Source: SSF14 sp046331245 (GTDB lineage Bacteria > Actinomycetota > Acidimicrobiia > Acidimicrobiales > Microtrichaceae). Taken from it: a stretch of DNA of 64,000 nucleotides. Positions 47,042 to 56,285 of this stretch are shown piece after piece. Each line of letters opens with the position of its first letter. Within the stretch, counting starts at the first letter, position 1. The stretch spans positions 1-64,000 of the forward strand of contig JAXLRH010000002.1 in assembly GCA_046331245.1 (NCBI GenBank), written 5' to 3'. The notes below the pieces were generated by a model. That model worked only from the letters and a program-made list of their open reading frames with translations. It ran no database searches and had not been told where the DNA came from. Position numbers and translations under genes: made by a program.

Positions 47042-49039
47042 GTGAGCCTGGCCTCCCGATCGCTCGATCTGCTCGACCGCGTGAGGTCCCACATGGAGGC
47101 CGGCGAGGACCGTCCGGGCCAGCGCGAGATGGTCGAGGCGGTCGCCGCGGCCATCGGTTCCAAGGAGCACCTGGTGGTGCAGGCGGGCACCGGCACCGGC
47201 AAGTCGCTCGCCTATCTGGTGGCCGCGATCTCCTCCGGCCGCACCACGGTCGTCGCCACCGCGACCAAGGCGCTGCAGGACCAGCTCGCCGACAAGGAGC
47301 TGCCCACGCTGGCGAAGCACGTCGACAAGGACCTCTCGTGGGCGGTGCTCAAGGGGCGGTCCAACTACCTCTGCCGGCAGCGGCTCGACGAGGCCTCTGC
47401 GCCCCAGGCGCAGCTCGGCCTCGAGGGCGTGGCGGAGGCCGCAGGCGGCACCGGTCGCCTCCCGGAGAAGACGCTGAAGCAGCTGCAGAAGTGGGCCGAG
47501 ACCACCACGACCGGCGATCGCGCCGACCTCGCCGAGGAGCCGCAGCCGTGGGTGTGGTCGGCCGTGTCGGTGGGCCCGCGCGAGTGCCCCGGGGCCTCGA
47601 AGTGCCCCCGCGGCGAGGACTGCTTCGCCGAACGGGCCCGGGCACGCGCCGCGTCCGCCGACGTGATCATCGTCAACACCCACCTCTACGGCCTGTACCT
47701 CGGGTCGCACGGGGCGGTGCTCCCCGATCACGACGTCGTGGTGTTCGACGAGGCGCACGAGGTGGAGGACATCATCTCCGCGACGACCGGCCTGGAGATC
47801 GGGCCGGGCACGATCACCGCGCTCGCCCGCACGATCGGCGGCCTGGTCGCCGACGACTCCGTCACCGACGGTCTCGAGGAGGACGCCGCGCGGCTCAGCC
47901 GGATGCTCGCTCCGCTCGTCGGCTCGCGCCTTCGGCGAGGCCTGCCCACCGAGATCGGCGACGCGCTGGGCGCCGCCCGCGGCCGCATCATGGAGGCGTC
48001 GGCCGCCGTCCGAAAGATCCCCGACAGCTCCGCCGACGTCACCACTCGCAAGGCACGCGTGGCGAGCGCCATCGGCGGCGCCGTGCTCGACATCGACAGC
48101 ATGATCGCCATGCCCGCCGAGTCGGTCATGTGGGTCGGCGGCACCGAGGAGCATCCCCGCCTCGAGATGGCGCCGCTCGACGTCGGGCTCACGCTCGACA
48201 CCCTCCTGTGGAACCCGGAGCCCGGCGGCCTCGAGATCGTGATCGGCGACGGCGCCGGGGAGCGGTCGGCCGGCGAGCGATCCGACGGCGACCCCTCGTT
48301 CGGCCTGCCCGACACGGTCGTGTTCACCAGCGCCACCGTGCCCGACTCACTGGTGGAACGGCTGCGCATCCCGCCCGACGACGTCACCGTCATCGACGTG
48401 GGCACGCCGTTCGACTTCGAGCACCACGCGCTCCTCTACTGCGCCGCCCACCTGCCCGACCCACGGTCGGAGCGCTACGGAGCGGCCGTCACCGACGAGC
48501 TCGTGCGCCTCATCGGCGCGGCCGGCGGACGCACGCTCGCGCTGTTCACGAGCCATCGCGCGATGAACGAGGCCGCCGACGCCGTCGCCGACCGAGTGGG
48601 CGTCGCCGTACTCCGTCAGGGCGACCGGCCCAAGCCAGCGCTCATCGAGGAGTTCGCCACCGACGAGACGTCGTGCCTCTTCGCCACGATGGGGTTCTGG
48701 GCGGGCATCGACGTGCCCGGCCCGGCGCTGAGCCTGGTCACCATCGACAAGATCCCGTTCCCCCGTCCCGACGAGCCGCTCATGGCGGCGCGGCGGGAGC
48801 GCGCCGGGGCCGCCGGGTTCACCACCATCGACCTGCCGCGCGCGGCCACGCTGCTGGCGCAGGGCTCCGGCCGCCTCATCCGGGCGGCCTCCGACCGTGG
48901 TGTAGTGGCGGTGCTCGACCCCCGCCTCGCCAACAAGGCGAGCTACCGCTGGCAGCTCATCCGGGCGCTGCCGCCGATGCGCCGAACGAAGGACTTCGAC
49001 GAGGTCGCCGCCTTCCTCGCCGAGATCCTCCCCGCCTGA
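47042..49039 (+). CDS. dinG: ATP-dependent helicase, DinG/YoaA-type
   Basis: A 665-residue SF2 helicase with a GTG start. Q-motif region GQREMVEAVAAAIGS, Walker A GTGTGKS (about 49-56), four cysteines for an Fe-S cluster (near 111, 181, 187 and 193: CRQRL, CPGASKCPRGEDC), DEAH box near 236, and motif VI-like QGSGRLIRAASDRGVV near the C-terminus. It resolves R-loops and damaged DNA structures with 5'-3' polarity. It is divergent from uppS and ends just before the second palindromic repeat. Confidence 0.9.
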   Translation: MSLASRSLDLLDRVRSHMEAGEDRPGQREMVEAVAAAIGSKEHLVVQAGTGTGKSLAYLVAAISSGRTTVVATATKALQDQLADKELPTLAKHVDKDLSWAVLKGRSNYLCRQRLDEASAPQAQLGLEGVAEAAGGTGRLPEKTLKQLQKWAETTTTGDRADLAEEPQPWVWSAVSVGPRECPGASKCPRGEDCFAERARARAASADVIIVNTHLYGLYLGSHGAVLPDHDVVVFDEAHEVEDIISATTGLEIGPGTITALARTIGGLVADDSVTDGLEEDAARLSRMLAPLVGSRLRRGLPTEIGDALGAARGRIMEASAAVRKIPDSSADVTTRKARVASAIGGAVLDIDSMIAMPAESVMWVGGTEEHPRLEMAPLDVGLTLDTLLWNPEPGGLEIVIGDGAGERSAGERSDGDPSFGLPDTVVFTSATVPDSLVERLRIPPDDVTVIDVGTPFDFEHHALLYCAAHLPDPRSERYGAAVTDELVRLIGAAGGRTLALFTSHRAMNEAADAVADRVGVAVLRQGDRPKPALIEEFATDETSCLFATMGFWAGIDVPGPALSLVTIDKIPFPRPDEPLMAARRERAGAAGFTTIDLPRAATLLAQGSGRLIRAASDRGVVAVLDPRLANKASYRWQLIRALPPMRRTKDFDEVAAFLAEILPA

Positions 49040-49051
49040 CCCCTCCCCCAG

Positions 49052-49101
49052 GTTTTGTGCCCCGGAACCACCGGTAACCCGGAACTTCCGGGGGACAAAA
49101 C
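49052..49101. repeat. Dispersed intergenic palindrome, copy 2
   Basis: GTTTTGT-GCCCCGGAA ... TTCCGGGGG-ACAAAAC, 50 bp, matches copy 1 at 42371 in both arms and in the GGGTGGG tail. It lies 12 nt after the helicase stop. Confidence 0.8.
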
Positions 49102-49150
49102 GAGGGTGGGGCGGTCGTTCGTCACGGGCTGGGCCGTCCCGGTCGAGAAG

Positions 49151-49167
49151 TGAGAAGATCGTTCTCA
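49151..49167. promoter_or_regulatory. Inverted repeat overlapping the amidase start
   Basis: TGAGAA-GATCG-TTCTCA is a perfect 6-bp inverted repeat whose right half ends at the A of the ATG at 49167. An operator or a leaderless-start signal are both possible. Confidence 0.35.
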
Positions 49168-50672
49168 TGACCGACAGCCCCTGGCACGGCGATGCCACCT
49201 CCCTCGTCGACGCGTTCCGAGCCGGCGAGCGATCGCCCAAGGAAGAGCTCCAGGCCACCCTGGCCGCCATCGAGGCGAGCCGTCTCAACGCGTTCAGCCA
49301 CCTCGACCCCGAGCGCGCCCTCGCCGCCGCCGAGCGCGCCGACGTCAACCTCCCGTTCGGTGGGGTGCCCGTCGGCATCAAGGAGCTCGACGCTGTGATC
49401 GGGTGGCCCGACACCGATGCCTCGCTCGTGTTCAAGGACCGCATCGCCACCGAGAACTCGCCGATCGTCGAACGACTGCTCGACGACGGCGGCGCCGTCC
49501 CCGTCGGCCTCACCACGTCGAGCGAGTTCGGTGGTCTCAACGTCAGCGTCACCAAGCTCAACGGCGTGACCCACAACCCGTGGGAGCACGGCCGCACGGT
49601 GGGCGGCTCGTCGGCGGGCAGCTCGTCGGCGGTCGCCGGCGGCCTCGTCACGCTCGCCACCGGCTCCGACGGCGGCGGCTCCATCCGCATCCCCGCCGGC
49701 TACACCGGCCTGTTCGGCATGAAGGGCACCTTCGGGCGCATCGCACGCGGTCCGCTCGCGTTCTCCCGGCCCAACACGGCGGTGCCCGGCTGCCTCGCCC
49801 GGTCGGTGCGCGACGGTGCCCGCTTCTTCGACGTGTGCGCCGGCCCGCACCTCATCGACCCGCTCAGCATCACGTCGCCCGGCGGCTGGGAAGCCGGCCT
49901 CGGCACCCACGAGCTCGCCGGGCTGAAGGTGGCCGTCGTGCCGGGTCTCGGCAGCGTCACGCTCGAGGACGGCGTCGCCGAGCGGATCACCGAGCACGCC
50001 GCGGCCCTCATCGAGGCGACCGGCATGAAGCAGGTCGACATCGACCTCAAGATCGTCAACATCACCGCCGAGTGGATGATGGGCAACGTCTCCACCCTGC
50101 TCGCCGTGCTGGGCGACCGCTGGCCGGCCTGCGCCGGCGACCTCACGCAGTCGATCGAGGACGGCCTCCGGCTCAGCTCCGCGTTCTACAACCTGCGCAC
50201 CTCCGCGGTCGCCGAGGCGAAGCGCCTCCAGCTCAACGAGGCGATGGCCGAGCTGTTCGGCGAGGTCGACCTCGTCATCTGCGCCACGAACCCCGGCCCC
50301 GCCTTCCCGGCCCACGCCGAGATGTCCAGCCCGATGCACCCGACGGTCGAGAAGGTGCTGGCCAGCAGCCCCGGCCGCCTCGGAGCACGTGCGGCCCTCG
50401 GCGCTGTCCGCATGGCCGGCGCCGTGTCGCCGAACCTGCCGAGCAAGGTGCTCCACACCGTCACGCAGAAGGTGCCGGACATGTTGGAGATGGGCGGCCT
50501 CACCATTGTCTCCAACATCTACGGCAACCCGGCCGTCTCGATTCCCGCCGGTGTCGTCCGTGGTCTCCCGGTGGGCATGCAGGTGCTCGCCCGCCATCAC
50601 GCCGACGCCCTGCTCTTCGACGTCGGCCTCGCCGCCGAGCGCGAACTGCCCTGGCCCCTCGTCGCCTCGTAG
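49167..50672 (+). CDS. Amidase-signature family hydrolase
   Basis: A 501-residue protein of the amidase signature family. Catalytic Lys in VPVGIKELDAV (near 71), the Gly/Ser-rich stretch GGSSAGSSSAVAGG (near 149-162) holding the cis-Ser, and GSDGGGSIRIPAGYTG with the nucleophile Ser, then a long C-terminal half. Relatives hydrolyse amides such as urea derivatives or aryl amides, or act as GatA. The lack of neighbouring gatB/gatC argues for a metabolic amidase. Confidence 0.88.
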   Translation: MTDSPWHGDATSLVDAFRAGERSPKEELQATLAAIEASRLNAFSHLDPERALAAAERADVNLPFGGVPVGIKELDAVIGWPDTDASLVFKDRIATENSPIVERLLDDGGAVPVGLTTSSEFGGLNVSVTKLNGVTHNPWEHGRTVGGSSAGSSSAVAGGLVTLATGSDGGGSIRIPAGYTGLFGMKGTFGRIARGPLAFSRPNTAVPGCLARSVRDGARFFDVCAGPHLIDPLSITSPGGWEAGLGTHELAGLKVAVVPGLGSVTLEDGVAERITEHAAALIEATGMKQVDIDLKIVNITAEWMMGNVSTLLAVLGDRWPACAGDLTQSIEDGLRLSSAFYNLRTSAVAEAKRLQLNEAMAELFGEVDLVICATNPGPAFPAHAEMSSPMHPTVEKVLASSPGRLGARAALGAVRMAGAVSPNLPSKVLHTVTQKVPDMLEMGGLTIVSNIYGNPAVSIPAGVVRGLPVGMQVLARHHADALLFDVGLAAERELPWPLVAS

Positions 50673-50702
50673 ACTGCTCGACGACTCCCGGAAGGCCCCC
50701 CC

Positions 50703-51194
50703 ATGTCATCAGAGTTGATCGAGCAGCCCGCCGCACCCGCCGTCTCGGGTTGCCCCGTGCCCCACGTCGCTGCGGCGGCGTCTGCGCCCGAGGGCGTGTG
50801 CCCGTTCCCCCACGCCGGCGCGCCCGGCGTGCAGCGCTCCCGCGCCGACCTCGTCGTGCGCAAGCTGCTCCGCATCAAGGAGCGCCCCGCCAACGTGTCG
50901 GAGAACGCGGCGCTGAAGGCGTTCGAGAAGTCGATGCTCATCTCGGCGACGCGCTGCACGCTCACCTACGTCGTCTTCCCGTTCCTGCTCCCCCTCCTCA
51001 GCCTCTCGAAGACGGTCGGCGCCGGCTTCGGCGCGGCGATCGGTGCGATCGCGATGGTGTGCGACGTGTTCACCATCCGCCGGTTCTTCGCCATCGATCA
51101 CAAGTGGCGCTGGTACTTCACCGCGGCTGCGCTCACGGTCATCACGATGCTCACCGTCCTGCTGGTGCAGGACATTCTCAACCTCACGCGCTGA
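50703..51194 (+). CDS. Small membrane protein with two CPxPH motifs
   Basis: A 163-residue protein. The N-terminal cytosolic part has GCPVPH (residues 16-21) and VCPFPH (32-37), a duplicated Cys-Pro-x-Pro-His motif. Then come three membrane helices (TYVVFPFLLPLLSL, GAAIGAIAMVCDVFTI, WYFTAAALTVITMLTVLLV). CP motifs can bind heme, so redox or heme sensing is possible, but this is speculation. It starts 30 nt after the amidase stop and is convergent with era. Confidence 0.7.
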   Translation: MSSELIEQPAAPAVSGCPVPHVAAAASAPEGVCPFPHAGAPGVQRSRADLVVRKLLRIKERPANVSENAALKAFEKSMLISATRCTLTYVVFPFLLPLLSLSKTVGAGFGAAIGAIAMVCDVFTIRRFFAIDHKWRWYFTAAALTVITMLTVLLVQDILNLTR

Positions 51195-51204
51195 GCGCGT
51201 CGGG

Positions 51205-52128
51205 TCAGTAGCCGAGTCGGTCGAGCGCCTTCGGGCGGCGCTGCCAGTCCTTGTCGACCTTCACGTGCAGCTCGAGGAATGCGCCGGGCGGCATCTCGGC
51301 CCGCGCCGCGGTGCCGACCTGCTTGAGCACGGCGCCCTTCTTGCCGATCACGATGCCCTTCTGCGACTCGCGCTCGACGAGGATCTCGACCCGCACCCTC
51401 GGCCACTCCCACTCCGTGACGCGGCACGCGATCGAGTGGGGCAGCTCGTCGTGGGTGACCGCCAGGAGCTTCTCGCGGACGAGCTCGGCCACCCAGAACG
51501 CCTCCTCGACGTCGGTCACGACGTCGTCGGGGTACCACTTCGGCCCCTCCGGAAGACGCGACACGAGGTGGGCGACGAGCTCGTCGACGCCCTCGCCGGT
51601 CGCCGCCGAGATCGGGAAGTACTCGGAGCGGTCGAAGTCGGTGGCGGCGAGGAGCTGCTTCATCACCTGCTCCTTCGACACGAGGTCGCACTTGTTCACG
51701 ATCACGACGGCATCGGAGGGAACGCGCTCGTTCACCCAGGCGTCACCCCGACCGACGGGCGCGGTGGCGTCGACCAGCAGGCACACCACGTCGACGCCGC
51801 TCGCGGCACCGATGGCCGCGTCGTTGAGCCGCTCGCCCATGAGGGTGCGCGGCTTGTGGATGCCGGGCGTGTCGACGAACACGATCTGGTAGTCGGGAGC
51901 GTTGAGCACCCCGCGGATCTGATGGCGCGTCGTCTGCGGCTTGTCCGAGACGATCGACACCTTGCGGCCCAGCATCCGGTTGAGCAGCGTCGACTTGCCG
52001 ACGTTGGGGCGCCCGACGAGCGACACGAAGCCGGAGCGGAAGCCCTCGGGCGTGGTCATGTCGGGCGAGCCCTTCAGGAACTCCTCGACGGAGTACATGC
52101 GGCCGATCTCGTCGTCGTCGTCGCTCAT
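51205..52128 (-). CDS. era: GTPase Era
   Basis: A 307-residue GTPase with a 25-residue N-terminal extension. G1 GRPNVGKST at 39-47, G2 TTRHQ, G3 DTPG near 86, G4 NKCD, then the KH domain with RVTEWEWPRVRVEILVERESQKGIVIGKKGAVLKQVG by position. It binds 16S rRNA 3' end and assists 30S assembly. It overlaps the corC-like gene by 4 nt. Confidence 0.95.
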   Translation of the reverse strand: MSDDDDEIGRMYSVEEFLKGSPDMTTPEGFRSGFVSLVGRPNVGKSTLLNRMLGRKVSIVSDKPQTTRHQIRGVLNAPDYQIVFVDTPGIHKPRTLMGERLNDAAIGAASGVDVVCLLVDATAPVGRGDAWVNERVPSDAVVIVNKCDLVSKEQVMKQLLAATDFDRSEYFPISAATGEGVDELVAHLVSRLPEGPKWYPDDVVTDVEEAFWVAELVREKLLAVTHDELPHSIACRVTEWEWPRVRVEILVERESQKGIVIGKKGAVLKQVGTAARAEMPPGAFLELHVKVDKDWQRRPKALDRLGY

Positions 52129-53411
52129 TCGGCGTTCGCCACTTCCTCGGCGTCGACGGCGGAGATGCGCAGCGAGCCGACGCGCCGGCCGTCGACGGAC
52201 TCGACCACGAGACGGTAGCCGTCGACGTCGACCACGTCGCCCACGACCGGGATGCGGCCGAGCTCGGAGAAGACGAGGCCGCCCACCGAATCCCAGTCGC
52301 CCTCGGGCAGGGACAGCTCGTACTCGTCGTTCATGTCGTCGACGTTGATGGAGGCGTCGTGCACGAGGATGTCGCCGTCGCTCAGCACCTCGGCCGCCGG
52401 CACCTCCTGATCGAACTCGTCGGCGATGTCGCCGACGAGCTCCTCGAGCAGGTCCTCCATGGTGACCAGGCCGGCCGTGCCGCCGTACTCGTCGACGACG
52501 ATCGCGATGTGTGTCTTGCGCGCCTGCATCTCGCGGAGCAGCTCGGCGACGCGCTTGGTCTCGGGCACGAAGTGCGGCGTGCGCATCAGCGCCTCGATCG
52601 GGTCGTCCTGACGACGATCGCGCTCGGCCCGCATGAGGTCTTTCGCGTAGACGATGCCCACGATGTCGTCGACGTTGTCGCGGTACACCGGAAAGCGGCT
52701 GAGCCCGTTGAGGATCGCGATCTCGACGCAGTCGGCGACGCGGTAGTCGGCCTCGAACGACACCATGTCGGTGCGGGGCACCATGATCTCGCGGGCGACC
52801 GTGTCACCGAAGTCGATGATCGACTCGATGAGGTCGCGCTCCTCCTCCTCGATGACCGAGGCCTCCGCCGCCTCGCCCATGAGCGCGATCAGCTCCTCCT
52901 CCGTGACGAACGGGCCCTGCTGCAGCCCCTTGCCCGGAAGGATCACGTTGGTGACGCGGATCAGGACGTCGGCGACGTGGCGGAACAGCCGGCCGCAGAG
53001 CACGACGAGCGGCGCCGTGTTGAGCGCGGCACGGTCGGTGTGCTGCAGCGCCCACGTCTTGGGCGCGGCCTCGGCGATCACGAACACGATGAGCACGTTG
53101 ACGATGGTTGCGATCACCACGCCCCACGTGCCGAACACCCGCTCGGCCACGACACCGGTGAGGGCTGCCTGCACCGTCTGCGCCGCCAGCGCGACGAAGT
53201 AGACGGCGTTCAGGCTGCGCTCGAAGTTGCCGACGATCTGCACCACGAGGTGCGCCCGCTTGTGGCCCTGCTCCTCGAGCGCCGCGGCGCGGGACCGGCT
53301 GATGCGGGTGATGGCCGTCTCGGCCACGGCGATGACCGCGCTGAGGGCGATGAGGACGACGACGACCGCGATCATCACGAGGTCGGCGCTCTCGACGGTG
53401 ACGGCGATCAC
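52125..53411 (-). CDS. corC: CNNM/CorC-type protein (DUF21 + CBS pair + CorC domain)
   Basis: A 428-residue protein starting at GTG. Residues 1-180 form the DUF21 transmembrane domain (several helices; IAVAETAITRISRSRAAALEEQG). Two CBS domains follow (VAREIMVPRTDMVSFEADYRV; THIAIVVDEYGGTAGLVTMEDLLEELVGDI), then the C-terminal CorC/HlyC domain (INVDDMNDEYELSLPEG...VVGDVVDVDGYRLVVESVDGRRVG). Such proteins act in Mg2+/Co2+ transport or resistance. Overlaps on both sides (ybeY 4 nt, era 4 nt) tie it to the ribosome-maturation operon. Confidence 0.88.
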   Translation of the reverse strand: MIAVTVESADLVMIAVVVVLIALSAVIAVAETAITRISRSRAAALEEQGHKRAHLVVQIVGNFERSLNAVYFVALAAQTVQAALTGVVAERVFGTWGVVIATIVNVLIVFVIAEAAPKTWALQHTDRAALNTAPLVVLCGRLFRHVADVLIRVTNVILPGKGLQQGPFVTEEELIALMGEAAEASVIEEEERDLIESIIDFGDTVAREIMVPRTDMVSFEADYRVADCVEIAILNGLSRFPVYRDNVDDIVGIVYAKDLMRAERDRRQDDPIEALMRTPHFVPETKRVAELLREMQARKTHIAIVVDEYGGTAGLVTMEDLLEELVGDIADEFDQEVPAAEVLSDGDILVHDASINVDDMNDEYELSLPEGDWDSVGGLVFSELGRIPVVGDVVDVDGYRLVVESVDGRRVGSLRISAVDAEEVANAE

Positions 53412-53916
53412 GACGGCACCTCTCCGTCGGCCCAGGGGTCGCGAGGCAGCGGACCCCACAGGTCGGCCAGCAGGCGCTGCTCGGCCGCCCACATCTCGGC
53501 GCGCTCGTCGGCCTCGGCATGGTCGTGGCCGAGGAGGTGCAGCGACCCGTGCACGAGGAGGAGAGCGAGCTCGGCGTCGAGCGAGCCGGCGTGGGCCGGG
53601 GCGTTCTCCGCCGCGACGGCGCCGCACACCACGATGTCGCCGACGAACCGCGGCGGCCACTCGTTCTCCTCGCCGGCGTCGTCGTCGTCGTCGATGGGGA
53701 ACGAGAGCACGTCGGTGGGGCCCTCGGCGCCCATGTGCTCGGCGTTCAACTCGGCCATGGCGTCACGATCGACGAACACGACGTTCGTCTCGGCGGGGCC
53801 CACGACGCCCTCGGTCGCGAGGACACGCCGCACCAGCTCGGCCCACCGCTCGACGTCGACGTCGACGGACGTCTCGTTGAGCACGGTGACCGAGATCGAC
53901 CCAGTCGCAGGCTCCA

Positions 53917-53917
<1 letters not shown>
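53408..53917 (-). CDS. ybeY: Endoribonuclease YbeY
   Basis: A 169-residue metalloprotein. The catalytic zinc motif is HGSLHLLGHDH (H-x3-H-x5-H), with SFPIDDDD and FVGDIVVC before it, as in the family. It takes part in rRNA maturation and ribosome quality control. It overlaps phoH by 1 nt and the corC-like gene by 4 nt. Confidence 0.95.
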
Positions 53918-54921
<1,004 letters not shown>

Positions 54922-55004
54922 GTTCAGTCACCGGCGCTCAGGCCGAAGTGTAGTGAGGTACCGGGGACGGCAGAACCAAACCCTACGCAGGCCGGACAGG
55001 CGAA

Positions 55005-55027
55005 CGCCCGCCGATTTCCGGCGGGCG
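55005..55027 (-). terminator. Hairpin after the BldC-like gene
   Basis: CGCCCGCCG and CGGCGGGCG are perfect 9-bp arms with loop ATTTC, 23 nt downstream of the minus-strand stop at 55050. Confidence 0.7.
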
Positions 55028-55049
55028 ACGGGGTGAGGTTGTGACCGGA

Positions 55050-55313
55050 TCAGGAGATGCTGGACTCGACCACGGAGATGTCGGTGACGGTTTCCTCGCT
55101 GAAGCCGGGATCGGCGTCGAGCGTGCCCGGGGCGATGCGGCAGTCGTCGATGAACTGCTCGACCTCGGTCTCCTTCAGGCGGATGACGCGCCCGAACCGG
55201 TAGGCCGGCAGCTGACCTTCGTCGATGAAGCGGTACAGCGTCCGCGGAGTGACGCCGAGTCGGCGTGCGGTCTCGGCGGTGTTGAGCCAGACGATGCCGG
55301 TGGAGGAACTCAT
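55050..55313 (-). CDS. MerR-type helix-turn-helix protein, BldC-like
   Basis: An 87-residue protein: WLNTAETARRLGVTPRTLYRFIDEGQLPAYRFGRVIRLKETEVEQFIDD is the excisionase/MerR-type DNA-binding domain with wing. The short acidic C-terminus has no catalytic part. Proteins of this size and sequence include BldC of streptomycetes, a developmental regulator, as well as phage excisionases. There is no integrase nearby, so a chromosomal regulator is more likely. Confidence 0.8.
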   Translation of the reverse strand: MSSSTGIVWLNTAETARRLGVTPRTLYRFIDEGQLPAYRFGRVIRLKETEVEQFIDDCRIAPGTLDADPGFSEETVTDISVVESSIS

Positions 55314-55538
55314 AAGCGTGAACCTATCGCGTGAGATGACGAAAGTGTTGCATTCCTCACCCTAGCCGTCGCTTCGGTGGAAAGATCACGAAAGCCGACG
55401 AGAGTGGCGCACAGGTCGACCCGACGCTCATGGAGCGTGCCCACGCCGACACAGCGGGCGTCCGAGCGGGTGGGCAATCTCCCCCAATGCGGCCTCTTGC
55501 TCTTGCAACCGGAGCACCTCCTCCGCAAGTTCTGAACC
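55314..55538. promoter_or_regulatory. Divergent region between the BldC-like gene and the pilus operon
   Basis: A 225-bp gap containing the promoters of both. It is AT-richer near 55330-55350. No clear -35/-10 or operator could be fixed. Confidence 0.3.
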
Positions 55539-56285
55539 TTGTTCATCCGACCTGCCCTCCATCTCCGAACCTCCGCGCCCCCGCTCGACGACCGAGCCGC
55601 CGACGGAGCCACCGACTCCCACGACGAGACGAACGGCCGGCGCGTGCGACGACCACTCGTCCTGCCCGGTGGCCGAGCCATCGTCGGAGGCCTGCTCGTG
55701 GCCGTGTCGGTGCTCGGCATCTTCGCCACACACCGCGCCGCCACCACGACGACACTCGCCAACTGGCTCGTCGTTCGCCGGCCCGTGAGCGCCGGCGCCG
55801 TGATCACCGCGGACGACCTCGCGCTCGCCCCCATGGACCTCTACGACGACACCCGCTCCCGCGCGCTCGCCGACCCGCGCTCGGCGGTCGGTCGGGTCGC
55901 GCTCGTGCCGCTCGAGCGCGGCGACCTGCTCCTGCGGAGCAACATCGTGGCCGGAGCCGGTCGTCCCTCGACCGGCCGTCGCGTCGGCGTGTCGCTGGAC
56001 GCGGCCGACGCGCTGGGCGGCGACCTGCGCGCCGGCGACCGCGTCGACATCGTCGCCATCGCGTCGTCCACGGCCCCCGACGACCAGTCCTCGATCATCG
56101 TGCGCGGCGCCATGGTGAGCTCGGTGGGCGGCGCGTCCGACGGTGGGGTCGGGAGCAGCGACCGGGTCGACCTCAACCTCGAGGTCCCCACCGAGGAAGC
56201 GGCCCGCGCCGTGGTCGACGCTGCGGCGAAGGGCGGCGTGAGCCTCATCGCTGCGAGCACCGTCACGCTGGATCAGCCGAGGTGA
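55539..56285 (+). CDS. cpaB: CpaB-like pilus assembly protein (SAF domain)
   Basis: A 248-residue protein; the start (TTG at 55539) is uncertain. One membrane helix (AIVGGLLVAVSVLGIF) is followed by a SAF domain (VVRRPVSAGAVITADDLALAPMDL) and the CpaB/RcpC domain (GRVALVPLERGDLLLRSNI; RVGVSLDAADALGGDLRAGDRVDIVAI). CpaB stabilises the secretin or periplasmic part of the Flp pilus machine. In this single-membrane type of organism it would be an extracellular-face assembly factor. It overlaps cpaE by 4 nt. Confidence 0.8.
   Translation: MFIRPALHLRTSAPPLDDRAADGATDSHDETNGRRVRRPLVLPGGRAIVGGLLVAVSVLGIFATHRAATTTTLANWLVVRRPVSAGAVITADDLALAPMDLYDDTRSRALADPRSAVGRVALVPLERGDLLLRSNIVAGAGRPSTGRRVGVSLDAADALGGDLRAGDRVDIVAIASSTAPDDQSSIIVRGAMVSSVGGASDGGVGSSDRVDLNLEVPTEEAARAVVDAAAKGGVSLIAASTVTLDQPR

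Noticed and set aside
46993..49077. 694-codon frame on the plus strand in another register of the helicase gene
   Set aside because: Arg/Pro/Gly-rich shadow; the helicase frame has Walker A, DEAH and Fe-S cysteines.
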